A stretch of 64,000 nucleotides of DNA from a candidate division WOR-3 bacterium. GTDB lineage: Bacteria > Hydrothermota > Tepidihabitantia > Tepidihabitantales > Tepidihabitantaceae. Below the pieces are notes generated by a model. That model searched no databases. It was given only the letters and a program-made list of their open reading frames with translations, and was not told the DNA's origin. Position numbers and translations under genes: made by a program. The DNA lies in contig JANLFQ010000001.1 of the NCBI GenBank assembly GCA_024653355.1, positions 620,001 through 684,000 on the forward strand. Reading direction: 5' to 3'. Shown piece after piece: positions 52,045 to 60,711 of this stretch. Position 1 is the stretch's first letter. Every line of letters begins with the position of its first letter.

Positions 52045-54627
52045 ATGGCAGAAAAACTCACTCCCCTTTTGACTCAGTACCACCGAATAAAGCAACGCTA
52101 TCCGGAAACACTTCTGCTCTTTCGGGTAGGTGACTTTTACGAGATGTTTTATCAGGATGCGGAAATCGGTGCCCGGGCGCTGAATCTGACCCTCACCTCC
52201 CGCTCACACGGTCCGAACCATCGCGTGCCCCTCGCCGGCATCCCGGCAAAGTCGCTCGACACCTATGTTGCCCGCCTCGTCGAACAGGGGTTCAAAATTG
52301 CGGTGTGCGAGCAACTCGAACCCCCCAATCAGGGGAAACCGGTTGTTGCCCGTGATGTGGTCGAGGTAATCACTCCGGGCACCCTGGTGCGCGACACCCT
52401 GCTTGATGAACACCGCAACAACTATCTACTGGCAATCTCACCGGGTGCCATCTGGGGTGTCGCCTTTACCGACCTTTCCACCGGAGAATTTTACGCTGCC
52501 GAAATTCCTCCGGCATCAATTGGCGAAGAACTTACCCGCATTGCACCTTCCGAAATCCTTTTGCCCCAGGGTTGGATGGGCGAACTTCCCTCTTACCTGC
52601 CGGGAAGGGTAACAAAACTGGACGACTACTACTTCACACCCGAATTTGCCTTTGAAAAACTCACCTCCCATTTCGGTGTTGCCAACCTTGCCGGTTTTGG
52701 TGTTGACCATCTGACCGAAGCGATCTGTGCCGCCGGCGCAATCCTCGAATACCTGGAGCAAACTCAATGCACGACTTTACCCCATCTCCAGCGCCTCACG
52801 CCTTATCAAAACACCGATTTTCTGCTCATCGACCGCATCTCACGGCGCAACCTTGAACTGCTCGAAAAACTTCACCCCCAAAACAAAGGGGACCGCGAAA
52901 TCGGAACGCTCTTCTGGCTTCTTAATCGAACCTGCACCCCGGCGGGCACCAGACTGCTCCGCCGCTGGCTTCTTACCCCATTACTCTCGGTCGAAAAAAT
53001 CAACGAACGGCTTGACGCCGTCGCAGCATTACTGACACCCGCCTCTCCCCTTGAACAACTCCAGCAACTCCTGAGCAAAGTTGGCGACCTCGAAAGAGTC
53101 GCCTCCCGTATCGCCTTAGACCGTGCCACCCCTCGTGATTTAGTTGCCCTCCGTTCCTGGTTGACCGTTGTCCCCGACATAAAACTGCTGCTGAAAGACC
53201 TTTCTGCCCTAATCCTTCAGAGGTCAGCCGAACTCATCCCTGACTTCACCCCGCTCGTAAAAGAACTGGAGCGCGCCCTGATCGACTCGCCGCCCACCAC
53301 CATCACCGACGGCGGTATCTTCCGACCAAGTTACAACGAAGAACTGGACAACCTCCGGGAACTCACCAAAGATGCGAAACAGTTCCTTGCCCGACTTCAG
53401 GAGTCCGAGCGCGCCCGCACCGGTATCCCCAACCTGCGCATCGGCTACAACTCGGTTTTTGGCTACTACATTGAAGTTACCCGGTCATATCTGCGCCTTG
53501 TTCCGAGTGACTACATCCGCAAACAAACCGTTACCGGCGGCGAACGGTTTATCACCCCGCAGTTAAAAGAGTACGAAACAAAAATCATCAACGCCGAAGA
53601 GCGCAGCAAAACCCTTGAATACGAACTGTTTATCGACCTGCGCAATCGCATCAAACCGGACTGTAACAAAATCATCGAACTGGCAAACACTCTTGCCACA
53701 GTTGATGTCCTGGCAGCCTTTGCCCGGCTTGCCCGGGAAAAAAACTACACCCGTCCGGTTATTGACAGTTCAACCACAATCGAAATCAAAGCGGGCCGCC
53801 ATCCCGTAGTGGAAACAATCTCTACCGAACCGTTCATCCCCAACGACACATATCTCGACACGACCAACAATCAGATTCTAATCATCACCGGACCGAATAT
53901 GGCGGGAAAATCCACCTACTTACGCCAGACGGCGTTGATTGTCATTATGGCGCAACTCGGCTCCTTTGTGCCGGCACGCTCTGCCCGGATTGGTATCGTC
54001 GATAAGATTTTCACCCGCATCGGCGCCTCAGACGACCTGGCGCGGGGTGTCTCCACATTCCTCGCAGAAATGAACGAAACCGCTAACATCCTGAACAACG
54101 CCACCTCACGCAGTTTAGTAATCTTAGATGAAGTTGGCCGGGGAACCGCAACCGAAGACGGTGTCGCTATCGCCTGGGCAACAGTTGAATATCTCCACGG
54201 CGATGAAAAGTTCTGCCCCCGAACCCTGTTCGCAACCCATTATCACGAACTGACCCAGCTTCCCAACCATTTGCCCCGGACAAAGAATTTCAGTTTTCTG
54301 GTCCGGGAAAAGGGTGATGAGGTCATCTTCTTGAGAAAAATCCATCCTGGTCCGGCGGATAAAAGTTACGGAATTGCGGTTGCCAAACTCGCTGGCTTAC
54401 CAGAACGAGTTATCCGCCGGGCGCGTGAACTGTTAACCCTCTTCACCAGAAACGAGCAGATTAACTTTGCGCAGTTAAAAGCAGCGCCGGAAAAACCCGT
54501 TGCTGCGGACCAGCCTTTTAATCATCCGGTGCTTGAGCGGCTGCGCAACCTGAACATAGACGAAATCTCTCCACTTAAGGCACTAAACCTCCTCGCCGAA
54601 CTCAACCGTCTTTTAAAAGACCAGTAA
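52045..54627 (+). CDS. mutS: DNA mismatch repair protein MutS
   Basis: 860 residues, the normal MutS1 length. The mismatch-reading motif is GDFYEMF (Phe31, Glu33). The connector, lever and clamp regions follow. The ATPase has Walker A TGPNMAGKSTYLRQ and Walker B ILDEVGRGTATEDG, with the FATHYHEL motif. The C-terminal tail carries the helix-turn-helix and dimerisation region. Presence of the N-terminal mismatch domain separates it from MutS2. No strong Shine-Dalgarno is seen before the ATG. Confidence 0.97.
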   Translation: MAEKLTPLLTQYHRIKQRYPETLLLFRVGDFYEMFYQDAEIGARALNLTLTSRSHGPNHRVPLAGIPAKSLDTYVARLVEQGFKIAVCEQLEPPNQGKPVVARDVVEVITPGTLVRDTLLDEHRNNYLLAISPGAIWGVAFTDLSTGEFYAAEIPPASIGEELTRIAPSEILLPQGWMGELPSYLPGRVTKLDDYYFTPEFAFEKLTSHFGVANLAGFGVDHLTEAICAAGAILEYLEQTQCTTLPHLQRLTPYQNTDFLLIDRISRRNLELLEKLHPQNKGDREIGTLFWLLNRTCTPAGTRLLRRWLLTPLLSVEKINERLDAVAALLTPASPLEQLQQLLSKVGDLERVASRIALDRATPRDLVALRSWLTVVPDIKLLLKDLSALILQRSAELIPDFTPLVKELERALIDSPPTTITDGGIFRPSYNEELDNLRELTKDAKQFLARLQESERARTGIPNLRIGYNSVFGYYIEVTRSYLRLVPSDYIRKQTVTGGERFITPQLKEYETKIINAEERSKTLEYELFIDLRNRIKPDCNKIIELANTLATVDVLAAFARLAREKNYTRPVIDSSTTIEIKAGRHPVVETISTEPFIPNDTYLDTTNNQILIITGPNMAGKSTYLRQTALIVIMAQLGSFVPARSARIGIVDKIFTRIGASDDLARGVSTFLAEMNETANILNNATSRSLVILDEVGRGTATEDGVAIAWATVEYLHGDEKFCPRTLFATHYHELTQLPNHLPRTKNFSFLVREKGDEVIFLRKIHPGPADKSYGIAVAKLAGLPERVIRRARELLTLFTRNEQINFAQLKAAPEKPVAADQPFNHPVLERLRNLNIDEISPLKALNLLAELNRLLKDQ

Positions 54628-54866
54628 ACCTTTTTAACCTCTGATCACGACTTCCACCCTGACAGCAAACCCGGAATGGGGTGTCGCACTCGTGTAAACC
54701 ACATATTTTCAACACACTAACCTATAAAGACATCTAACAAACTACCGTTACGCCAATTGTGCTTAACAAATTCTGATTGTTTAACTATCAATACTATAAA
54801 AACTTAGGCAATTGAATTGAAATTTTACCTCAGGGAACGCATATTGCTTAATTATAAAACGGAAAG
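54628..54866. other. AT-rich intergenic region before the GNAT leader
   Basis: About 240 bp with no open frame of note. A TTGAAA near 54818 could be a -35, but no convincing -10 at 16-17 bp follows, so the promoter of the GNAT gene is not identified. Confidence 0.4.
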
Positions 54867-54936
54867 GGTAACGGGATGGCCCAATTCAAGGGGTTACATC
54901 CGAAGGAGCGATAAGTTTATGGGCCATTCCGTTGCC
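54867..54936 (+). ncRNA. Candidate cis-regulatory hairpin upstream of GNAT gene
   Basis: GGTAACGGGATGGCCCA (54867-54883) pairs over all 17 positions with TGGGCCATTCCGTTGCC (54920-54936). Two pairs are G-U, which keeps the pairing in RNA but not in DNA. The 36-nt loop contains AAGGAG (54903-54908) and a small TCC-GAA-GGA stem. An ATG (54919) sits at the loop base and opens a 17-codon frame ending 3 nt before the GNAT start. No T-run follows, so it is not a terminator. The loop vaguely recalls glycine-riboswitch cores, but the rest does not fit. Confidence 0.45.
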
Positions 54937-54972
54937 TGCGGGATAGTTGTAAACAAACAAACGAGGGGGTGA
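54919..54972 (+). CDS. Possible leader peptide of the GNAT gene (17 codons)
   Basis: A frame from ATG 54919 reads MGHSVACGIVVNKQTRG and stops at 54970-54972, three bases before the GNAT ATG. AAGGAG lies 10 nt upstream, in the apical loop of the hairpin. The GNAT ribosome site (GAGGGGGTG) lies in its last codons, so translating it would open or occupy that site. Evidence is positional only. Confidence 0.3.
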   Translation: MGHSVACGIVVNKQTRG

Positions 54973-54975
54973 AAA

Positions 54976-56040
54976 ATGTTTGCAGAACTGCTTACCGTCG
55001 AACGTAACGAACTTATGCGTGACCTTTTTGCAACCTACCCATTTAAGCCCTATCTCTGGGCACTGGGTAAGGAAAGAGAAGGCGCGGCGGACAACTACAT
55101 CTTATCACAGATAAATGAAGCGGTAAAAGCCGGTGGCATCGCCCGCACCTATTATCTCGATGGCAAAGTGCAGGGATTATGCGTTATCAAACCGGACATT
55201 TTAGCAACCCAGGAACTCAACTGCCGGTCCTACCGAATAACCCATCTCATCGCAATGGGAAAACCTGATGTTCAGATGCTTGTCAAGAACTTGCTCATCC
55301 GCGAGACATTAAGAACACTGCCTAAAAACAGTTGTATCGTTGCCCGTTGCCCGTACTCAGACCTGACATCAATCAATGCCCTGGAAAGTTGCGGTTTTTT
55401 CACAACACACACCGCATTGATTCTGGCAAAAGAGCTGTCGAAAAACGATTGGCTGGCGACTCCGGCCGAAGATTACGAGGTAACACTGATAGACAGAAAC
55501 GACATTGATTACTTCGACGAGTCTGTTCTCGATATTCCGGAAGGGGTTCTGGGTTGGGATGTCAATCTGCCACCGCGCATCCTCAGTAAAGTCCATCGTG
55601 ATTGGTTGCGCACCTATGCGGCAACCGCACCGGCAACGGCAGCGCAATCCGCGGCAAGCACCTCCATCAACAAATCGAACGGTCTCAGCCAAGCGCTGTT
55701 TGCCGCCGTTGACCAGGGTCGCGTCGTTGGTATCGCCGCCGAACGCACTAAACCCGATGCCGGTAATGCACTCGGTTTTAATGTCGGAACTATTGACATT
55801 TTGACGACCGCTCCGGAATACCGCGGCAACGGTGTCGCAACCAAACTGCTCAAGGAGTCTTTGAACCAATTTGTTCAAAAAGGGGTTCGCGTCGCCGAAT
55901 TGATACTCCATACCAATGACGGCTTCCTAACGCAAACTTACCAGGAAATGGGTTTCTTCACCGTCGGTACTACCCTGACACTCGTTTACTGTGGCGGTAA
56001 ACAACCGGACCGGGCAAAATTAGCGCGAATCAGGGGGTAA
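54976..56040 (+). CDS. GNAT-family N-acetyltransferase (two-domain)
   Basis: 354 residues. The C-terminal part (about 210-345) is a GNAT domain: GRVVGIAAERT, then IDILTTAPEYRGNGVATKLLKESLNQF with the acetyl-CoA-binding R/Q-x-x-G-x-[GA] loop (RGNGVA), and LILHTNDGFLTQTYQEMGF. The N-terminal 200 residues look like a second, degenerate GNAT fold, an arrangement seen in WecD-like sugar-amine acetyltransferases. Acceptor is unknown. The start has GAGGGGGTG 4-5 nt upstream and an unusual hairpin leader. A 54-bp gap separates it from the SLBB gene. Confidence 0.8.
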   Translation: MFAELLTVERNELMRDLFATYPFKPYLWALGKEREGAADNYILSQINEAVKAGGIARTYYLDGKVQGLCVIKPDILATQELNCRSYRITHLIAMGKPDVQMLVKNLLIRETLRTLPKNSCIVARCPYSDLTSINALESCGFFTTHTALILAKELSKNDWLATPAEDYEVTLIDRNDIDYFDESVLDIPEGVLGWDVNLPPRILSKVHRDWLRTYAATAPATAAQSAASTSINKSNGLSQALFAAVDQGRVVGIAAERTKPDAGNALGFNVGTIDILTTAPEYRGNGVATKLLKESLNQFVQKGVRVAELILHTNDGFLTQTYQEMGFFTVGTTLTLVYCGGKQPDRAKLARIRG

Positions 56041-56094
56041 TATAAGAAATTCAAAGAGCAACAAAAGGCAGTTTAATATAACCAGGGAGGAAGT

Positions 56095-56541
56095 ATGGCT
56101 AAAATAGCGGTTGGGGTTTGGGCGATTTTCGGGTTAATGACCACGATTCTCGCCCAACCTATTGGCGGTCAGAACGACCAGTACCCGCAAGCGCCGGCAA
56201 TCTCAATCCGCGCGTCAATCTGGGGACAGGTTAATCACCCAGGTCAGTACTCATTCAACAGTGCTGCCGACCTTTTTGAACTGATTTCCGCTGCCGGTGG
56301 CCCAACAAGCAACGCCGATGTCCGCCATATCATCGTTCTACGGGAAAAAGACGGCACCCGGCACCGGTTTAATCTCCAGCGTCTCGCGATATCCGGTCAA
56401 CGGTTTTTCCTTGCCACCGGTGATGTGGTAATTATCCCGGAATCTTTCTGGAGCAAATTCCGTAACGGTTTACCGGTAATCACTGCTGCCGCGGCAGTCG
56501 CAAATGTTGCCATAACCGCAATCCTTCTATCACAAAGGTAA
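56095..56541 (+). CDS. Secreted SLBB-domain protein
   Basis: 148 residues: signal peptide (1-20), one SLBB domain (about 38-110: IRASIWGQVNHPGQYSFNSAADLFELISAAGGP, then GDVVIIPES) and a C-terminal hydrophobic segment (about 125-145). SLBB domains occur in Wza-type polysaccharide export proteins; this one lacks the PES and barrel parts and carries a single domain with a membrane anchor. A polysaccharide- or ligand-binding role is inferred. The start has GGGAGGAAG just upstream. The kinase gene follows by 7 bp. Confidence 0.75.
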   Translation: MAKIAVGVWAIFGLMTTILAQPIGGQNDQYPQAPAISIRASIWGQVNHPGQYSFNSAADLFELISAAGGPTSNADVRHIIVLREKDGTRHRFNLQRLAISGQRFFLATGDVVIIPESFWSKFRNGLPVITAAAAVANVAITAILLSQR

Positions 56542-56548
56542 TTACGAT

Positions 56549-58564
56549 GTGCGCGCTGTGATGACGGCATTAAAAGCACCCGCCACCGAGGGAAAAAGCC
56601 CGTCCGTCCTTATCGTTGATGACGAGTTAGACTTCGCCAACACCCTCGCTGACATCCTCCTCACTAAAGGCTATCAACCACTTATCGCCACATCGGGGTG
56701 GGAGGCAATTAACCTACTGGAACAAACTACGCCGGATGTAATTCTTGTCGACCTACGGCTTCCCGACACCAATGGTATCAATCTGTTACCAAAAATTAAA
56801 AAGTGCGCGCCGCACGCACAGGTAATCATCCTGACCGGCCACGCAACCCTGGAAACGGCAATTCAGGCTTTGCATGAGGGTGCCTTTGGCTATTTGCGCA
56901 AACCCTGCTCACCCGACCGCTTGTTTCTCACCTTAGAAAACGCCCTGCTCCGGCAGCAGAATGTCCACACATCACCCGGTGTCCTTGGTGAACTACTCTT
57001 CCATTCAGCGCTTCCCGCGTTTACCTTTGACCCGGAAAACGGTACAATCCTTAACTTCAACCCGGCATTTTTCAAATTGACAGAAACCGTCCCCAGTCCG
57101 GCTGTTACCCAGAACATTTTTTTCTTTTTGAACGAAAGTGAAGCGCAGATGCACTCTTATCTTGCCAACCTGAAAACTACGAGTACCGCCACGCGATTGG
57201 TAAAAATCCCTTCGGAAAATTCAACCCGTTACTATCGGTTGCTCGCTTTCCTGACACCGAAAAATCCTAACCGGGCGCTGGGTGTACTCATCGACATCAC
57301 CAACCATTATAAATCCGAACTCGCTGCCCGACGCCGTTTTGAGTACTTCCAGAGTATCTGGGAAAACCTTGCCACCGGCGTGGTGATTGTTGATAGCCAG
57401 TATGCGATTCAACAGGTAAACCCCTGGTTTGCACGTATCTACCAAACGACGCCCGAACAACTCAAAGAAAAAAAATGTCATAGTGTGGTACACGGCTTTT
57501 CCCGCCCCTGCCATCATTACGGCATAACCTGCCCGATTGTCAATGTCCTGGCATCAGGAACAACTTTTCGGGCAACCCACAAACACCTGACACCTGATGG
57601 AACCACCCGCCACATCGAAACTACGGTCGCACCGTTACACGATGAAGACAACACCATCATCGCCTTTCTAATGATTCACAACGACCTTACCGAGATGAAA
57701 CTGATTCAGGATGAACTAATCGAAAAGACCCAAAAACTGGCGGAATTAAATGAAGAATTGCGGCAGCAAGCCGAAAAACTGAAAAAGGCAAATTTTGAAC
57801 TGTTACGCCTCAGCACCGCAAAAGACGAGTTCATTTCCGTTGTCTCGCACGAACTGCGCACCCCACTCACCGTAATTGCCGAGGTGTTAAACCTGCTACT
57901 CGACGGTTCTTCCGGAACTATCTCGGAAAAGCAAAATCAACTGTTGACCGCCGCAAACCGAAACTGCCGCCGGCTCACCGCTCTGATCAATGACATCCTT
58001 GATTTGTCAAAACTTGAAGCCGATAAAATCAATATCCACCCCACAAGATTCGACATCTGTGGCCTGATTGAAGAGGTCAAAAGGTCGTTTCTACCGGCCG
58101 CTGCGGAAAAAGGACTTACACTTCAAACATCAACACCGCCGGCACCGGTAATGGTCTACGCCGACGAAAAACACATCCACCGCGTCCTGGTAAACCTTGT
58201 TGGTAACGCAATAAAATTTACCGAACAGGGCGGTATCACCATCGCCGTTGAGAAAAAAGAAAAACAGGCCCTCATATCGGTAACCGACACCGGAATTGGT
58301 ATCCCGGAATCAGAACAGTCCTGTATCTTTGACAAATTCTACCAGGCGCATCACCACACCGGATTACGGGTTCCAGGCACCGGGCTGGGGCTTGCCATTA
58401 CCAAAAAACTGCTCGAACTGAACAGCAGCACCATCGGGTTGGAAAGCAAACCCAATGCTGGCTCCCGATTCTATTTCCCGCTGCCATTGATCGGTGACGA
58501 CGAATCTTCTCAGGTAAAACAAAATGTCATAAACCTTGATGGTAACCATGGCACAGACAATTGA
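56549..58564 (+). CDS. Receiver-PAS-PAS-histidine kinase
   Basis: 671 residues from GTG 56549 (an ATG four codons later is equally possible). An N-terminal receiver domain has VDDE (Asp24, Asp25), phospho-acceptor Asp68, ILTGHA and the Lys of RKP. Two PAS regions follow; the second contains a Cys/His-rich stretch (KCHSVVHGFSRPCHHYGITCP) that could bind metal or sense redox. After a coiled coil, HisKA has His434 in SVVSHELRTPL and HATPase_c has NLVGNAIKF, DTGIGIP and GTGLGLAIT. There is no membrane segment, so it is a cytoplasmic sensor that receives phosphate at its own receiver. It overlaps the next receiver gene. Confidence 0.92.
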   Translation: MRAVMTALKAPATEGKSPSVLIVDDELDFANTLADILLTKGYQPLIATSGWEAINLLEQTTPDVILVDLRLPDTNGINLLPKIKKCAPHAQVIILTGHATLETAIQALHEGAFGYLRKPCSPDRLFLTLENALLRQQNVHTSPGVLGELLFHSALPAFTFDPENGTILNFNPAFFKLTETVPSPAVTQNIFFFLNESEAQMHSYLANLKTTSTATRLVKIPSENSTRYYRLLAFLTPKNPNRALGVLIDITNHYKSELAARRRFEYFQSIWENLATGVVIVDSQYAIQQVNPWFARIYQTTPEQLKEKKCHSVVHGFSRPCHHYGITCPIVNVLASGTTFRATHKHLTPDGTTRHIETTVAPLHDEDNTIIAFLMIHNDLTEMKLIQDELIEKTQKLAELNEELRQQAEKLKKANFELLRLSTAKDEFISVVSHELRTPLTVIAEVLNLLLDGSSGTISEKQNQLLTAANRNCRRLTALINDILDLSKLEADKINIHPTRFDICGLIEEVKRSFLPAAAEKGLTLQTSTPPAPVMVYADEKHIHRVLVNLVGNAIKFTEQGGITIAVEKKEKQALISVTDTGIGIPESEQSCIFDKFYQAHHHTGLRVPGTGLGLAITKKLLELNSSTIGLESKPNAGSRFYFPLPLIGDDESSQVKQNVINLDGNHGTDN

Positions 58565-58973
58565 AAGAAACAAAACGGTCCTGGTGGTTGACGATGAACC
58601 GGATATCAGAATGATTCTCCAGGCACGATTAGAAGCAGCCGGTTACCGGGTCGAAACCGCAGGCAACGGTTTAGAAGCGTTGAACCGTATCCGGTCACAA
58701 CCACCAGACCTGGTGATTCTCGACCTGATGTTACCCGGAATGGACGGTTTTGCGGTATGCGCAATGTTGAAGCACGACCAACGCTTTAGCCACATACCGA
58801 TCGTCATCCTCTCGGCACGCTCTCAGGCACAGGACAAAAAAACCGGCGTTAGTCTCGGGGCTGATGCCTATTTAACAAAGCCATTTCAACCCCAGGAGTT
58901 ACTGACCACCATCGAAAACCTTATTGAACCGAAAACCCCGGCTCATTCCGAACCCGGTGCGGAAAAACAATGA
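58548..58973 (+). CDS. Single-domain response regulator
   Basis: 141 residues, a lone CheY-like receiver with Asp16-Asp17 in VVDDEPD, phospho-acceptor Asp59 in VILDLMLPGMDG, VILSARS and Lys in YLTKPFQP. A charged tail follows with no output domain. The first Met could also be at 58539; I use 58548 (MAQTIERNKT). It overlaps the kinase gene by 17 bp and the GspE/PilB gene by 4 bp, so it probably passes the kinase's signal to that ATPase or another partner. Confidence 0.92.
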   Translation: MAQTIERNKTVLVVDDEPDIRMILQARLEAAGYRVETAGNGLEALNRIRSQPPDLVILDLMLPGMDGFAVCAMLKHDQRFSHIPIVILSARSQAQDKKTGVSLGADAYLTKPFQPQELLTTIENLIEPKTPAHSEPGAEKQ

Positions 58974-60661
58974 ACGAAACAAAACTAAAAAAAATCCTCA
59001 ATCAGCGTTTCGGGATACCCGACCCGGTGATCAACGAACTAAAACAGGAGGCATTACACAGCGGCTTGAAACTGGAAGAAGTCGCCCTGCGCCGGGGATT
59101 AATCCCAAACAAGGCAGCGCTCTACGAATCTTATGCGAACGAATTGAACATCCCCTACATTGACCTTGACCATTACACTCCAGACCCTCAGGCAATTGCC
59201 GCGCTTCCCGCGGAACTGGCACGCAAGTTTAAAGTTGTCCCCCTGTTGCAACTAAACAGCAACCTGATTGTCGCCACGGCAACGCCGGAAGACATCAGCC
59301 TGCTTGACGAACTCAATCGCCGCCTGCATCTCGAAATAAACCCGGCGCTATCATCTCCCGAAGCGATTGAAGCCGCAATTGACCGGTATTATCCCCAGGA
59401 AACACCCCGGGCTGAGATCGACACCGCCCTCATTGACCTTGAAGCCGAAGAGGCGCTGAATGTCTGTCGCCCTGACCAGGAAACGGTTTCCCTGGAAGAA
59501 CTGGCAAATCAGGCACCGGTTGTCCGATTTGTCAACACCCTGCTCGAACAATCACTTGTCGAGCGCGCCTCGGACATCCACATCGAGCCCGAAGAAGACG
59601 CTTTGATTATCAGGGTCCGCATCGACGGTTTGCTTCAGGAAAGAGGTCGTTTTTCCTTAAACCTCCACCCCCTTGTTACCTCGCGGATAAAACTCCTTGC
59701 CGGTATGGACATCTCCGAGAAACGAAAGCCCCAGGATGGCCAGATGGAGTTCAGAAACAATTCCCGGCGGGTTGACATTCGGGTATCATCCTTCCCCACC
59801 ATTTACGGCGAAAATTTAGTTCTCCGTTTACTTGACAAATCAAGCGGGCCCTTAAAGTTAACCGACATCGGAATGGATGAAACGCTAATACCCCAGTTCC
59901 AAAGATTAATCCATCAACCCCATGGCATCATCCTTGTCACCGGACCAACCGGCTCAGGCAAAAGCACCACCCTCTACGCCGTTCTCAACGAATTGAACAC
60001 CCCGGAAAAAAATATCATAACCCTTGAAGACCCGGTTGAATACCGGTTGCCCGGTATCCGACAGTGTCAAATCAATGTCCGGGCTGGAGTAACCTTTGCC
60101 TCAGGATTACGCGCCATACTCCGTCAGAACCCGGACATAATTATGGTGGGCGAAATCCGCGACTTTGAAACTGCGGAAATCGCCTTTCAAGCGGCTCTTA
60201 CCGGTCACCTCGTTCTCGCCACCCTGCACACCAACGATGCGCCCAGCGGTCTTACCAGAATGATTGATATGAAAGTTGAACCGTTTCTTATCGCCTCGAG
60301 CGTCATCGCCATCCTTGCCCAGCGCCTGGTGCGCAAGGTGTGTGACCGGTGTGCTGAAAGTTACAACCCGGAACCTGAACTCCTGAAAAGATTAAACATC
60401 GCACCGGAAACGACCTTCCGCCGGGGCAAAGGCTGTCCGGCCTGTGGTAACAGAGGTTACCGGGGCCGATTGGGAATTTTTGAACTCCTTCCGGTTCAAC
60501 CGGAAATCCGCGCGCTGATAATGAGAAACCGCTCCAGCGAAGAAATCGCCGCCGTTGCGATTCGCAATGGAATGAAAACCCTGCGGCAGGACGGTATTGC
60601 GAAAGCCCTTGCCGGTTTAACAACACCGGAAGAAGTCCTCAGAGTCACTCAGGACATCTAA
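58970..60661 (+). CDS. Type II secretion / type IV pilus assembly ATPase (GspE/PilB)
   Basis: 563 residues. The N-terminal MshEN-like domain (about 1-145) can bind cyclic di-GMP in related ATPases. The motor has the Walker A GPTGSGKSTT (Lys331), Asp box, Walker B (PDIIMVGEIRD) and His box (TGHLVLATLHTNDA). A C-terminal tetracysteine zinc site is CDRC-(x)n-CPAC. It drives pilus or pseudopilus assembly. No pilin, PilC/GspF or secretin gene is next to it, so the remaining parts must lie elsewhere. Its stop runs into the A-tract of the shared hairpin. Confidence 0.93.
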   Translation: MNETKLKKILNQRFGIPDPVINELKQEALHSGLKLEEVALRRGLIPNKAALYESYANELNIPYIDLDHYTPDPQAIAALPAELARKFKVVPLLQLNSNLIVATATPEDISLLDELNRRLHLEINPALSSPEAIEAAIDRYYPQETPRAEIDTALIDLEAEEALNVCRPDQETVSLEELANQAPVVRFVNTLLEQSLVERASDIHIEPEEDALIIRVRIDGLLQERGRFSLNLHPLVTSRIKLLAGMDISEKRKPQDGQMEFRNNSRRVDIRVSSFPTIYGENLVLRLLDKSSGPLKLTDIGMDETLIPQFQRLIHQPHGIILVTGPTGSGKSTTLYAVLNELNTPEKNIITLEDPVEYRLPGIRQCQINVRAGVTFASGLRAILRQNPDIIMVGEIRDFETAEIAFQAALTGHLVLATLHTNDAPSGLTRMIDMKVEPFLIASSVIAILAQRLVRKVCDRCAESYNPEPELLKRLNIAPETTFRRGKGCPACGNRGYRGRLGIFELLPVQPEIRALIMRNRSSEEIAAVAIRNGMKTLRQDGIAKALAGLTTPEEVLRVTQDI

Positions 60662-60693
60662 AAAAATGGGGGCACGAATTTCTGTGCCCCCAT
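60661..60693 (-). terminator. Rho-independent terminator of hppA
   Basis: ATGGGGGCAC (60666-60675) pairs with GTGCCCCCAT (60684-60693) around an 8-nt loop. Read on the minus strand it is followed by TTTTTT (60666-60661), so it ends the hppA transcript. The T-tract coincides with the last base of the gspE-like stop codon on the other strand. Confidence 0.88.
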
Positions 60694-60711
60694 CGTAGAT
60701 TACCGCGCTAT

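Noticed and set aside
54884-54919. Glycine-riboswitch-like CCGAAGGAGC in the hairpin loop
   Set aside because: The GGAGAG and CUCUC parts of the glycine aptamer are absent; only about ten bases match, so no class is assigned.
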